NCBI RefSeq assembly: GCF_000014965.1
Contig: NC_008554.1
Location: 124,001 to 188,000 of the forward strand
Direction: 5' to 3'
From: Syntrophobacter fumaroxidans MPOB
GTDB lineage: Bacteria > Desulfobacterota > Syntrophobacteria > Syntrophobacterales > Syntrophobacteraceae
Length of the DNA stretch: 64,000 nucleotides
Under the pieces are notes generated by a model. It worked only from the letters and a program-made list of their open reading frames with translations. It searched no databases and was not told the DNA's origin. Position numbers and translations under genes: made by a program. Shown piece by piece: positions 29,112-37,948 of the stretch (the stretch's first letter is position 1; each line of letters begins with the position of its first letter).

Positions 29112-31550
29112 CTAATCCGCGCGAACGCCCTGACTGACCTCCCCGGTCATTGCCGCAGTTCCCGGGCCGCTGTCCACACCTTCCTCCAGGGACTCCTTTT
29201 TCAAAAGATTGTCCGCAATATCGCGGACAACAAATCTCTTGGAATACCGCGGGTAGAGCGCCAACGACTTGCGCAAAGCCGCGGCGGCCTCCTCCTTCTG
29301 CTCGGCTTTGATCAGAAAGAAACCCAAACCGAGCCATGCTTTCCCGTTTTCCGGATCGTGCTTCAGCGCCAGTCTCGCCTCGGCCACCGCGTTTTGCGCG
29401 TCGTCCCTCTGGTAATAATACCAGCCTTTCAGCAGGTGCGCGTCGGTCGAATCCGGTTGAAGCTCCAGGGCATAGTCCAGGAAAGCCTCTCCCAATTTCA
29501 TTATCGTCATGGGCATCTGTTTTTCTTGAATAATAAATGCTATGGCCATGGAAAAATTGAACCTGGAGAACGGGTGACGGACATATTTTGCGGTGAAGCT
29601 CCACTTGCCTTTCTGTTCCTCGCTCAATTGTTCATCGGTGCGGATTTCTTCCGACAGCTTGAGGGTTTCGGCATCGCCGGGGTGTTCCTCGAGCGCGACG
29701 GCGATGAGTTTTTTGGCGATATCGGCGTCCCCGTAACGATAGAATACTTTCGCCGCCCAGGTTTGCGAGGGCATGTCGAACGGCGCGGTCGCCCAGCCTT
29801 CATCCGGGTTGATGCGTTTGGCCTTTGCGTCCTTAAGGATGGAGGTAATAAGGGTCGCAACCCTGACCTTGTCGATTGTCGGGCTGCCAAGCCTTTGAGT
29901 CCAGTACAGTGCCGATAGCGCAGATTCAAGCGCGCGGTCCAGTTTTTCTTGTCGGCGGTAAGCTTCGCCAAGGTTCGTGTAGATCGTTGCCATGACGTCT
30001 GCTTCAAACTCTCTGGGACGGGATTGAAGCAGTTCCTCGGTGCGTTCTATCGCTTTCTGCAGGTCGCCGGACCTGATAAGTGAAATCAATATGGCATTTG
30101 TCGCAACTGCGTAAGATTCGAACCTGGGTCGGGCCAGCGCAATTGATTTCTCGCCTGCCTCGACAGCCTTGTCATATTCTTTGGCGAAGTAGTAGGCGTT
30201 GGCCAGGTTGGCAAGTGCGCGCGGGTGGTTCGGCGCTTTCTCGGCAGCATCCTTGTGGAGAGTCATCGTACTCTCCCATGCCTCGTTTCTCTCGAAAGTG
30301 GCAAAGGTGAGCAGCGACGACAGGATCATGACAATGCTGCCCATCGCAAGAAGACGGTCGCGGGTCAAGAGCCTGGGCACGACGCGGCGAAAGGCCAGCT
30401 CGATTGCGGCGATAATGGAGATGAAGAAACCGACGGAAGGCAGGTAAAGCCTGTGTTCGAATACCAGTTCCAGGGGGACGAAGGTTGACTCCACCGACAG
30501 GTTGAGCAGAAACCAAACCATTCCATAACAGACAATCTGGAATCTATGACGCAAGCGAATAGCAAGCCACAGCAGCAGAACGAGAAACAGAATTGCGATC
30601 AGCGTGGTCGGGGGTGAGAGAAGGGATGTCGAGACCAAAACGTCGTGTTCCATGGAAAGCCGCGAAGGGGCAGGCCATAACAACAGGGAAATGTACCAGA
30701 CGACGACGCGCGCCTGGGTCAATAGCCGTTCGGTCATTGTGAAATGTCTGAGGTCGTATTGTGAGATAATATGCAGAAAAACGAAAATGCTGAACGCGCC
30801 GCATGCAAGCAGGCAGGCGGACAAAAGGACTTTCGTCTTGATGGCGTACCTTTTGAGTCTCTGGAAGGACTTCGGGAGTAGATCCGGCTGGAAAAACCAG
30901 ATTTCCGAAATGATCAGCATGATTGGCAGCGTCACGGCGTTTTCCTTCGAGAAAAAGGAGCATACTCCGGCCAGAAATGAGATCAGATAAAACAGGCGTG
31001 AGGAGTTCTCTGCGCTCACCGGGGGTTGGCGAAGGATGCGTCCCTTGAGATAGCACGCAACGCTAATGACATAGAAAAGAGCCTGCAAAGATGCCATGCG
31101 CTGGACCAGGTAAGTCACCGCACTGGTCTGAACGGGATTGAGCGCCCAAAGACACGCGACAAAAAATGCCATCCAAAAACCGGCCCTCATGTCGTCATCA
31201 TGTCTGTGCTTGGATAACCTGAAGACCTGGAAGGCAAGAAATGCCACGCTGAGCGTTACCAGGAGGTGAATGGCAAGGTTGGTGGCGTGAAACAGAACCA
31301 GGCTGCTGCCCCCCAGTTTGTGGTTCAAGGCGAAAGTCAGAATGGGCACCCAGCGCTTCCAACCGAAAGGCGTGTTCGCAAGCGAAATCAGGCTCTCGGG
31401 GGAAAAATCCTTGAGGTAGACGTGGTCCGTGTTGATGAAAGAATGATAATCGTCCATGTAGGGTGGCGACAAGAATGTATTGCAGTACGCGGAGACGATC
31501 ATCAGCGCCAGTACGAAGAGAGAGCCGCATTCCAACAGTCTTTTTTTCAT
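29112..31550 (-). CDS. Membrane protein with C-terminal TPR repeats (TMTC-like)
   Basis: This 812-aa protein combines about ten membrane segments (residues 1-430) with a TPR-rich C-terminal half (about 435-800; for example HPRALANLANAYYFAKEYDKA). The N-terminal part has MDDYHSF at its first loop and FFSKENAVTLPIMLI, matching the membrane glycosyltransferase group related to TMTC and O-mannosyltransferases. It lies just downstream of pilA on the same strand, separated by a terminator. Genes of this type often sit beside pilin genes in deltaproteobacteria, so pilin glycosylation is a reasonable but unproven guess. Confidence 0.75.
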   Translation of the reverse strand: MKKRLLECGSLFVLALMIVSAYCNTFLSPPYMDDYHSFINTDHVYLKDFSPESLISLANTPFGWKRWVPILTFALNHKLGGSSLVLFHATNLAIHLLVTLSVAFLAFQVFRLSKHRHDDDMRAGFWMAFFVACLWALNPVQTSAVTYLVQRMASLQALFYVISVACYLKGRILRQPPVSAENSSRLFYLISFLAGVCSFFSKENAVTLPIMLIISEIWFFQPDLLPKSFQRLKRYAIKTKVLLSACLLACGAFSIFVFLHIISQYDLRHFTMTERLLTQARVVVWYISLLLWPAPSRLSMEHDVLVSTSLLSPPTTLIAILFLVLLLWLAIRLRHRFQIVCYGMVWFLLNLSVESTFVPLELVFEHRLYLPSVGFFISIIAAIELAFRRVVPRLLTRDRLLAMGSIVMILSSLLTFATFERNEAWESTMTLHKDAAEKAPNHPRALANLANAYYFAKEYDKAVEAGEKSIALARPRFESYAVATNAILISLIRSGDLQKAIERTEELLQSRPREFEADVMATIYTNLGEAYRRQEKLDRALESALSALYWTQRLGSPTIDKVRVATLITSILKDAKAKRINPDEGWATAPFDMPSQTWAAKVFYRYGDADIAKKLIAVALEEHPGDAETLKLSEEIRTDEQLSEEQKGKWSFTAKYVRHPFSRFNFSMAIAFIIQEKQMPMTIMKLGEAFLDYALELQPDSTDAHLLKGWYYYQRDDAQNAVAEARLALKHDPENGKAWLGLGFFLIKAEQKEEAAAALRKSLALYPRYSKRFVVRDIADNLLKKESLEEGVDSGPGTAAMTGEVSQGVRAD

Positions 31551-31655
31551 TGATATCCTTAAGGAAAATTATTCCATATCACTCGTTGTTGCTCAACTGT
31601 GATTATTCCATAATATCCCTACTATACATGTATCGGATCAAAGGGGGAAGAAGAC

Positions 31656-31700
31656 AAAAAAAAGCAAGGGAGCGCATGCAGGATGCCTGCACTCCCTTGC
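31656..31700 (-). terminator. Rho-independent terminator after pilA
   Basis: Read on the minus strand, GCAAGGGAGTGCAGGCATCC is followed by an inverted copy, with stem bases including GCAAGGGAG against CTCCCTTGC, and then eight T residues. It lies about 45 bp after the pilA stop and would allow separate high-level pilin expression. Confidence 0.9.
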
Positions 31701-31743
31701 CAGTTAAGATGTGCGCCCTGGGGTTTGGGACGCTCCTAAATTT

Positions 31744-32199
31744 CTATTGCTCGCCCTCGAGTCCGAGCTGAACGGCCAGGGGACCAGCGAGAGCCCAGCC
31801 CCTGATCTTGGTCCGGCTGGTATCCATCCTCGGCGTCGCGGAGAGGGTCATCCCCGTCAGTGCCTTCAGTTCCTGGCACAAGGTGGGATCCTTAATCGTG
31901 ATCAGCAGATATTCGCCCGCCCAACTGGGGGAGAAGCACTTAGTGTCGGCGTCTTGCACAAACTGCCCGAAGGTGGCAGTGCTACCGACGTCAAGCAACG
32001 TGTTCTTAAAGCTGAAGTACGTGCCCATGTTGGTCTCGATGGCATGCATGCCGGGGAAAACCTTCGAAACCATGCGGGACTTCTGGATGTATTTCTGATA
32101 GTACGGCACCGCCACGGCGGCCAGAATACCGATAATAGCCACGACGATCATCAACTCAACCAGGGTGAAACCCTTACTTTCACGCATCTTGATAAACAT
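31744..32199 (-). CDS. pilA: Type IV pilin PilA
   Basis: This 151-aa type IVa pilin has a short leader ending in Gly, then [20 protein letters not shown] with Glu at +5, the standard N-terminal helix. Two cysteines near the C-terminus (in DTKCFSP and PTLCQEL) could form the disulphide-bonded loop. The globular domain is longer than that of the short Geobacter pilins. The start at 32199 was chosen because GGAGGAG lies 8 bases upstream; ATG at 32205 is too close to it. The terminator after the gene fits strong expression. The gene lies next to several glycosyltransferases. Confidence 0.92.
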   Translation of the reverse strand: MFIKMRESKGFTLVELMIVVAIIGILAAVAVPYYQKYIQKSRMVSKVFPGMHAIETNMGTYFSFKNTLLDVGSTATFGQFVQDADTKCFSPSWAGEYLLITIKDPTLCQELKALTGMTLSATPRMDTSRTKIRGWALAGPLAVQLGLEGEQ

Positions 32200-32743
32200 T
32201 TCCATCTCCTCCTTCGAAAAAATGTGTTTCAGTCCTCAAATTATTCACCAAGTAAGACACTTGAATGAACCCAACCCCCCTTTCACTTTCCACATACGGT
32301 ATTTCCATTTACAGCACGCTTCGCAAATTTCCTCGCGACCTAAGCATTAAGCAAAAAGGATGCCGAAATCTCGAAAATGAAAAAAGAAAGCGCCAAATTG
32401 CCCCGAAATGCGATGGTTGCTCGATGATTTCAAGAAGGCATTCGTCGGCGACTCCATCGACGTTTTGCGCAAGTTCGGCCAAAGTGACGAAAATTGTCAG
32501 CGAAAATGACAATACACGGCATGTGTATGCTCGCGTCGGGCATCATGATGGCAAATGGTTTGAATCTGGCGTAGGGAGGAAACACCGTTTCGGACCGGAA
32601 CCGACAGACCCGGGGGCGGGTTTCACCCCCGCCCGGTATTTGGATGCTCGTGGTTGGGGGATGTGTGGTCCGGCTTCTCCCGCTATGCGAGTGCACAGCC
32701 GGAGGAGTGTTACGGGGGGACCTGCTGCGTGCAGGACCGGTGA
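32200..32743. other. Intergenic region upstream of pilA
   Basis: About 540 bp between pilA and a membrane glycosyltransferase gene, both on the minus strand. The 32220-32420 part is AT-rich and should hold the pilA promoter; I found no clear sigma-54 -24/-12 pair. Near 32614 GGGCGGG can pair with CCCGCCC across a short loop, a possible terminator or repeat hairpin. Confidence 0.45.
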
Positions 32744-34093
32744 TCACGACGCGGCGCTGACGCCATGCGCGGAACGGCGGAACCGGTTTCGCGCATGGCG
32801 ATGGATGAGAACGACTGTGAAGACGGCCATTCCGAACTGGAAAGGCCGGAGTGGAAATGCATAGCGTGGAAACGGCGCACCGATCATGTGCACGAGCGTA
32901 AAATAGAGAACATAGCAGGAGGCCAGCCTGGTAACGCCCGCTGTAGCGGGCTCGAACACGCGCATCGCCGACGAGTGCCAGGCCAGCAGGCTTCCGAGCA
33001 GGCACAGAGCCACCAGAGGCCAGTGCAGGTAATACATGCATGAATGGGTCCATGCGAAGAGTCTCCTGTTCGTGTACGGAGTGCTGGAGATCGGATAGAT
33101 AAAGGCATCCCCAACTCCCTGGACGGTGTTCCAGGACCAGAATTCGACCGGTTTTCCAACGAGAAACCATTTAAGGTGCGGCGCGGGCTGGTCGATAAAC
33201 CGAGTCAAGACCTCCTTGAGGACGGAACCGAGGTTCGCCCCTATTTGAGGAGTTCGGGGGTCGAAGCGGTATGGAAAAGCATATGAATTGGGGTCATTGT
33301 TGAACATAAAATCCGGGTAGATGCCGTGGTGAAGGAAATCGATCATCAGGTTGTTGTCGCCCGGCTTGTCTTGCACGGACATGTTGCGGGTGAGCCACGG
33401 CGAGAGTGCGAGCATGCACCCCAGGAGCAGAAACGCACCGAGTTTGAGTCCTTTTGCGCGTCCGAAATCACGGATGAGGGGAATGAACATGGCTACGGGC
33501 AGATACTGAAGAACCGGGCGCACCAGGGAGGCAAGTCCCATCGATAGCCCCGTGAGCCCGGCGCGCAATGGAGAAGGACTTTTCGGGAGCAGGCTCGAAG
33601 CCCAGGCGGACAGCACGAGCAGGAAACAGAAGAGACTTTCCGACAGGATATAACTGTTGCCGACGATGAGATGCGGGCTCAGCGCGGTCAGCAGCGTGGC
33701 GACCAACGATGCAGGGCGGGGGAGGAATTTGAGGAAGAAGAAGAACGCGATCAGGATGGTCAGCGTGCTCAGAACGGCCTGGGTCAACACAATCTTGCCG
33801 AGCATTGCATGGGTGGGCGGACTGTCCACGAACGGCAGGAGAAAAAGGGGGTATCCCGGTGAACGCACTGCGTCCGGGGAAGCGGGGGCCCCGATGTCGG
33901 ATAGAACCAGGCCTTCGCGGGAATATGTGCCTTTGTGGCGCAGATTGTACGCGTAACAGAAATAGTCCAGGGCATCCGATCGCAAAGGTTTGGTGACCTT
34001 GGTTTCCGAAACCGATTCGCACCTCATGTAAAATCCCAGTGCGGTGATCAGAACCAGGGCGATCAAACAGGCCGGACCCAATTTCTTGATCAT
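32744..34093 (-). CDS. Polytopic membrane glycosyltransferase (GT-C/GT39-like)
   Basis: This 449-aa protein has about ten hydrophobic segments and a large first loop, the layout of polyprenol-phosphate-dependent GT-C enzymes. The loop sequence SDALDYFCYAYNLRHKGTYS with the following DAVRSPGYPLFLLPF fits the conserved acidic loop and RxPGYP motif seen in PMT/ArnT-like proteins. ATG at 34093 follows AGAGGAT; a longer frame begins at 34195 but adds a cysteine- and proline-rich unlikely leader. It is divergent from the GT2-GtrA gene. Sugar and acceptor are unknown. Confidence 0.75.
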   Translation of the reverse strand: MIKKLGPACLIALVLITALGFYMRCESVSETKVTKPLRSDALDYFCYAYNLRHKGTYSREGLVLSDIGAPASPDAVRSPGYPLFLLPFVDSPPTHAMLGKIVLTQAVLSTLTILIAFFFFLKFLPRPASLVATLLTALSPHLIVGNSYILSESLFCFLLVLSAWASSLLPKSPSPLRAGLTGLSMGLASLVRPVLQYLPVAMFIPLIRDFGRAKGLKLGAFLLLGCMLALSPWLTRNMSVQDKPGDNNLMIDFLHHGIYPDFMFNNDPNSYAFPYRFDPRTPQIGANLGSVLKEVLTRFIDQPAPHLKWFLVGKPVEFWSWNTVQGVGDAFIYPISSTPYTNRRLFAWTHSCMYYLHWPLVALCLLGSLLAWHSSAMRVFEPATAGVTRLASCYVLYFTLVHMIGAPFPRYAFPLRPFQFGMAVFTVVLIHRHARNRFRRSAHGVSAAS

Positions 34094-34262
34094 TTGGTTA
34101 ATCCTCTTGCGTTTCAGAACGGGGACGGAGATATTGGCGCAACCGGGCATCGGTTGAGCGGGTCTCGGACAACCGAGGCAGACTACAGCAACCATTCAGG
34201 GGAAACAAGCATTGGATCAGCCGCCGACGGAGGGTTTCCCCCAAGCTTTGGAGAAGCGCATC

Positions 34263-35444
34263 ATGGGCAATGACAGCGTGTCCCGAGCCTGGACATCCAC
34301 GCAAGGCTCCACCTCGCTGGGCCGACCGGTCAGGCTTACCCTGGTGATTCCTTGCTACAACGAGGAAAAGACGCTCGAAAAGTGCGTGCAAAGAGTCCTC
34401 CGGATCCGGGACGAGGAATTGACCCTGGAAATCATCATCGTGGACGACCATTCTCAGGATGACAGTCCTTCCATCGCTTTGTCACTAGCAAAACGCATAC
34501 CAGAAATCGCCGTCGTTTGTCATGATCGAAACATGGGGAAGGGAGCGGCACTGCGGACAGGATTTCAAAAAGCGACCGGCGATTATGTCGCCGTTCAGGA
34601 CGCCGATCTCGAATATGACCCGTGGGACCTGAAGAAGCTGCTGGTTCCCCTGGTAAACGATGAGGCGGACGTCGTTCTGGGGTCGCGCTTCCTGACCGCC
34701 GGCCCCCACCGCGTGCTCTACTTCTGGCATTCCCTGGGAAACAAGTTCCTCACCCTGCTTTCCAACATGTTCTCCGACCTGAACCTCACCGACATGGAAA
34801 CCTGCTACAAGGTATTCAGGAGAGAGTTCATCCAGGACATCACGATCGAGGAAAACCGGTTCGGAGTCGAACCCGAGCTCGTTGCCAAGATGGCTGCGAA
34901 ACGCGTGCGCATTTTCGAGATGGGCATTTCCTACTACGGCCGCACCTATGAGGAAGGAAAAAAAATAAAGGCAAAAGACGGGCTCCGGGCTTTTTACTGC
35001 ATCTTTCACTACAATGCCCCCACCGCGCCGATGCCCATTCAATTCCTCATCTACCTGCTGATCGGTGGGCTGTCCGCGCTCTTCAACCTTTTTCTATTCC
35101 TCGGAACCCTGGCCTTGGGCTGGACCGCTCCGTTGTCCGCCGCAACCGCATACGTCGCCGCCGCCGGTATGAATTATCTGCTTTGCATCGCGCTTCTTTT
35201 CAGGCACAAGGCAAGGTGGAACTCCCTGATGGAGTTGGCGGTCTATTGCCTGATCGTCATCCTGGTCGGCGTGCTGGACGTGGGGCTGACCCACGTGCTG
35301 CTGCTGTCGGGTATGGCGCCGTGGTTGGCGAAATCGGCCGCCTCGGTGGCGGGATTGATACTGAACTTCCTGGGCAGGAAATACTTCGTGTTCCCTCAGC
35401 CTTCGGCGGGGCCGTGGAAGTCCCGGCCGGGACCCGGTGGGTGA
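34263..35444 (+). CDS. GT2 polyprenol-phosphate glycosyltransferase fused to GtrA domain
   Basis: The 393-aa protein joins a DPM1/GtrB-like glycosyltransferase (residues about 20-255: LTLVIPCYNEEKTLEKCVQ, VQDADLEYDP, VLGSRF) to a C-terminal GtrA-type membrane domain with four helices (about 265-380). GtrB-like enzymes load a sugar onto undecaprenyl phosphate and GtrA proteins are thought to move it across the membrane, so the fusion would combine both steps. ATG at 34263 has GGAGAAG upstream; a TTG start at 34212 is possible. It may be cotranscribed with the next gene. Confidence 0.85.
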   Translation: MGNDSVSRAWTSTQGSTSLGRPVRLTLVIPCYNEEKTLEKCVQRVLRIRDEELTLEIIIVDDHSQDDSPSIALSLAKRIPEIAVVCHDRNMGKGAALRTGFQKATGDYVAVQDADLEYDPWDLKKLLVPLVNDEADVVLGSRFLTAGPHRVLYFWHSLGNKFLTLLSNMFSDLNLTDMETCYKVFRREFIQDITIEENRFGVEPELVAKMAAKRVRIFEMGISYYGRTYEEGKKIKAKDGLRAFYCIFHYNAPTAPMPIQFLIYLLIGGLSALFNLFLFLGTLALGWTAPLSAATAYVAAAGMNYLLCIALLFRHKARWNSLMELAVYCLIVILVGVLDVGLTHVLLLSGMAPWLAKSAASVAGLILNFLGRKYFVFPQPSAGPWKSRPGPGG

Positions 35445-35552
35445 GCGGAGGCCTGCCGACGGATGCCCGTCCCCGGGCGGGCGGATGCCGAGTCACGCCC
35501 GATGGCTTGAAACGCGTTCTTGCGCCCCTGGCGAGCAAGCGATGCCAAAGCG

Positions 35553-36458
35553 ATGCTTTCCCGTTTCGTTTCGAAGCTGAAATTCCTGTCGGTTCTCGTC
35601 TGTATTGCCTGTTTCTGTTATATCGCATGGCAGTCGCGTTCGCTGATCCTGTCGGTTCTTCGGAACGCTCATCTCGGCTATCTTCTTGCCGCCGTTTGCG
35701 TCTGGAGTCTCTCTCACCTGACGGCTCCCCTCGGTGTTTCCATGATCTACCGAAGCCTGGGACGAACGGTCCCCTACCGCTTTGCCCTGGGCACTCATCT
35801 CGGTCTCCTGCCCGCCCGCTATCTGCCCGGCGGGATATGGCACACGGTCGGGCGCGGTATCCGGTATCATCGGTACGGCATCGATTCCTCCCTGGTGACG
35901 GTGGGCATTTTCCTGGAAACGGCCTTCGACCTGGGAATGGCGTTTATTCTGGGAGGAGGGTGTATCTGGGCCCTTCGCGGCACCGGCGGGTGGCTGGGGC
36001 TTTCCGCCGCGGTTCTGCTGTGGATGAGCCTGGCCGGTCTGGCCGTTACTCCGATGCTGATCCCGCTGGCTGTAGGACAGGCCCGATACAAGGTGTCCTT
36101 GCCTCGGTATCTCGAGGCGCTTGGAGCCTATGCAATGTTCTCGTGCATAGGCCCGGCCGCCTTTATCCTCTACCTGCTCTCGTTGCGGGTCATTACAGCC
36201 GACGTTTCGCTGCTCGAGATCGCGGGCGCCTACCTGTATTCATGGGGACTGGGAGTTCTCGCTTTCTTCGCCCCTCAGGGAATCGGCGTGTTCGAGGTGG
36301 TGGCGGGCGCGCTTCTTGCCCCCCCCAGTGCGCTTGGGAGCGTGGCCGTCCTGATCGCGGGGTTCCGGCTGATCCGATTGCTTTCGGATGCGGCGGGCTG
36401 GGGGGTATCCTGGTGTTTCAAGCCGCGGGAGGACGGCCAAATCGGGGAAGAGGGCTGA
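35553..36458 (+). CDS. YbhN/AglD-like integral membrane protein (lysylphosphatidylglycerol synthase TM family)
   Basis: This protein of about 301 aa has eight hydrophobic segments and the family features LGTHLGLLPARYLPGGIWHTVGR and FFAPQGIGVFEVV of the UPF0104/LPG synthase membrane superfamily. Members are linked to lipid or polyprenol-linked sugar handling, but this subgroup has no settled activity. The start is uncertain: ATG at 35553 begins the hydrophobic protein, while a TTG at 35520 is in frame. It follows the GT2-GtrA gene by about 110 bp and ends 19 bp from a convergent glycosyltransferase gene. Confidence 0.7.
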   Translation: MLSRFVSKLKFLSVLVCIACFCYIAWQSRSLILSVLRNAHLGYLLAAVCVWSLSHLTAPLGVSMIYRSLGRTVPYRFALGTHLGLLPARYLPGGIWHTVGRGIRYHRYGIDSSLVTVGIFLETAFDLGMAFILGGGCIWALRGTGGWLGLSAAVLLWMSLAGLAVTPMLIPLAVGQARYKVSLPRYLEALGAYAMFSCIGPAAFILYLLSLRVITADVSLLEIAGAYLYSWGLGVLAFFAPQGIGVFEVVAGALLAPPSALGSVAVLIAGFRLIRLLSDAAGWGVSWCFKPREDGQIGEEG

Positions 36459-36477
36459 CCGAGCCTTGAGAGTTTCT

Positions 36478-37536
36478 CTATTCGATGCGTGGGACACCGT
36501 GCCGGACCAGCATCCGCAGTTTGTGGGGGATGAGCGTAAACGGCGCAAGAAAGTCGCGGACACCCGTTTTCCTGCCGGTCTGTGCTTCCCTGCGGAGTTG
36601 GCGAAGCTGATGCCTCCTGCGAAATATCTCCTTCAGGGAATGAAGGTAGATATCTTGAAAAACATGCATATCCCTCTTGATCAGGCCGATCAGCACGCCT
36701 TCCACAAGGAGGGCGAGCAGGTGAACGGGCAAAACGAGTTGAAGGAGAGGTGGTGGAAAGGTCAGGATCATGACGAAGCTCTTGTTGCGTTCGCTCAAGG
36801 CCCTTCTGCGCAGGGTCGTGCGCAACGCGTTGCCGACTACCTTCCCGCCCCCCAGTGTCTTGCCCACGAGATGATCGAAGCCCGAGCGGGACAGCGCGAT
36901 CACACGGCAGCCTCTCAGCCTGGCGAGGCAACACAAATACATGTCCTCCGCTAGGCTTCCGAACCATTCGGGGAATCCGCCCAGTTCGTTCCACAGCACC
37001 CGCGGAATCCACAAACAGGCGCCGATGACCATTCCCACGTGAAGCCGGGCCGGGTTGAGGTTCGGGATGGGATTGAGGAACGGATCGAAGAGGCTGCCGA
37101 TGTCGATCATCTGCTTCGTTTGCATGTCGTGCTGCGGCAACCCCATAATCGCCTGGCTCCCCGGGGACTCGGCAGCCGCATGCAACGTCGCCAGCGCATC
37201 GGGGTGTAGCGCCGCGTCGTTATTCAGAAGCAAAACATACGGTCCCCTGGCCCGGGCGACCATGCGGTTGTTGCTGACGCAGAAGCCCACGTTCTCGCCG
37301 CTTTCGATCAACTCGACCCCGGGGAAATGCTTCCGGATGAAAGCGACGGAGCCGTCCCGGGAAGCATCGTCGTGAACGATGACCTCGACGGGGAAATCGC
37401 AAACCTGAGAATAGACGGAGTCCAGGCAGGGGCCGATGACGTCGATCCCGTTGAAGTTGGCGATGCATACCGAACAGACGGGCCTGTCCGGGAGATTCGA
37501 ATCGCTGTCCGGGTTCTTGACCGATATCATGAACAT
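36478..37536 (-). CDS. GT2 family glycosyltransferase (rhamnosyltransferase-like)
   Basis: A GT-A fold glycosyltransferase of about 352 aa. CSVCIANFNGIDVIGPCLDS starts the nucleotide-sugar domain, VIVHDDASRDGS is the first acidic motif, YVLLLNNDAALHPDAL carries the metal-binding DxD-type motif (NNDA), and GGFPEWFGSLAEDMYLC holds the catalytic-base ED. Hydrophobic residues around 255-285 may anchor it to the membrane. Several ATG/GTG starts cluster at 37530-37542. It probably adds a sugar to a cell-surface glycan; donor and acceptor are not predictable. Confidence 0.85.
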   Translation of the reverse strand: MFMISVKNPDSDSNLPDRPVCSVCIANFNGIDVIGPCLDSVYSQVCDFPVEVIVHDDASRDGSVAFIRKHFPGVELIESGENVGFCVSNNRMVARARGPYVLLLNNDAALHPDALATLHAAAESPGSQAIMGLPQHDMQTKQMIDIGSLFDPFLNPIPNLNPARLHVGMVIGACLWIPRVLWNELGGFPEWFGSLAEDMYLCCLARLRGCRVIALSRSGFDHLVGKTLGGGKVVGNALRTTLRRRALSERNKSFVMILTFPPPLLQLVLPVHLLALLVEGVLIGLIKRDMHVFQDIYLHSLKEIFRRRHQLRQLRREAQTGRKTGVRDFLAPFTLIPHKLRMLVRHGVPRIE

Positions 37537-37948
37537 CCCCACAACAAACCCGCGGAGTCATCCGCGAGTGTATGAACCTCCACGGCCAGACAGGCCGCTC
37601 GACAAGCGCGCCTCTACTCGATGCCGAAAATATCGCTCCGTCGCGTTTGTGGATATCACCAAACCTCTGCGCTGTCCACGATGACTTGGCCAAGCCGCGC
37701 CCGGATGACCCGCACGCCCGTCACGAGCAAAGCTGAAGCGATGTGGCAGGCGCTTGCACAGTGCGATATAGGCCCAGAGCGGTTTTGGCCATCTCTTGGT
37801 CAGGTCGTGCCTCTCACGGGCATTTAAGGGTGATCTCGGGCGGATTGCCCTCCTGTCCTGACATGACCAAGGCTTGAAGAAATCCCGATCGTTCCTGCAA
37901 CCAAACCTGGCCATGAGCTGACACAAGCTGGTCGCCCGGTCGGTTCCA
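37537..37948. other. Non-coding stretch between glycosyltransferase genes
   Basis: About 410 bp without a convincing gene. Short frames on both strands lack ribosome binding sites and family features. The sequence may be a decayed remnant, like the larger block at 39695-41053, but I recognise nothing in it. Confidence 0.45.

Noticed and set aside
32200-32330. Possible sigma-54 promoter upstream of pilA
   Set aside because: No GG and GC pair at the required 10-base spacing was found on the minus strand.
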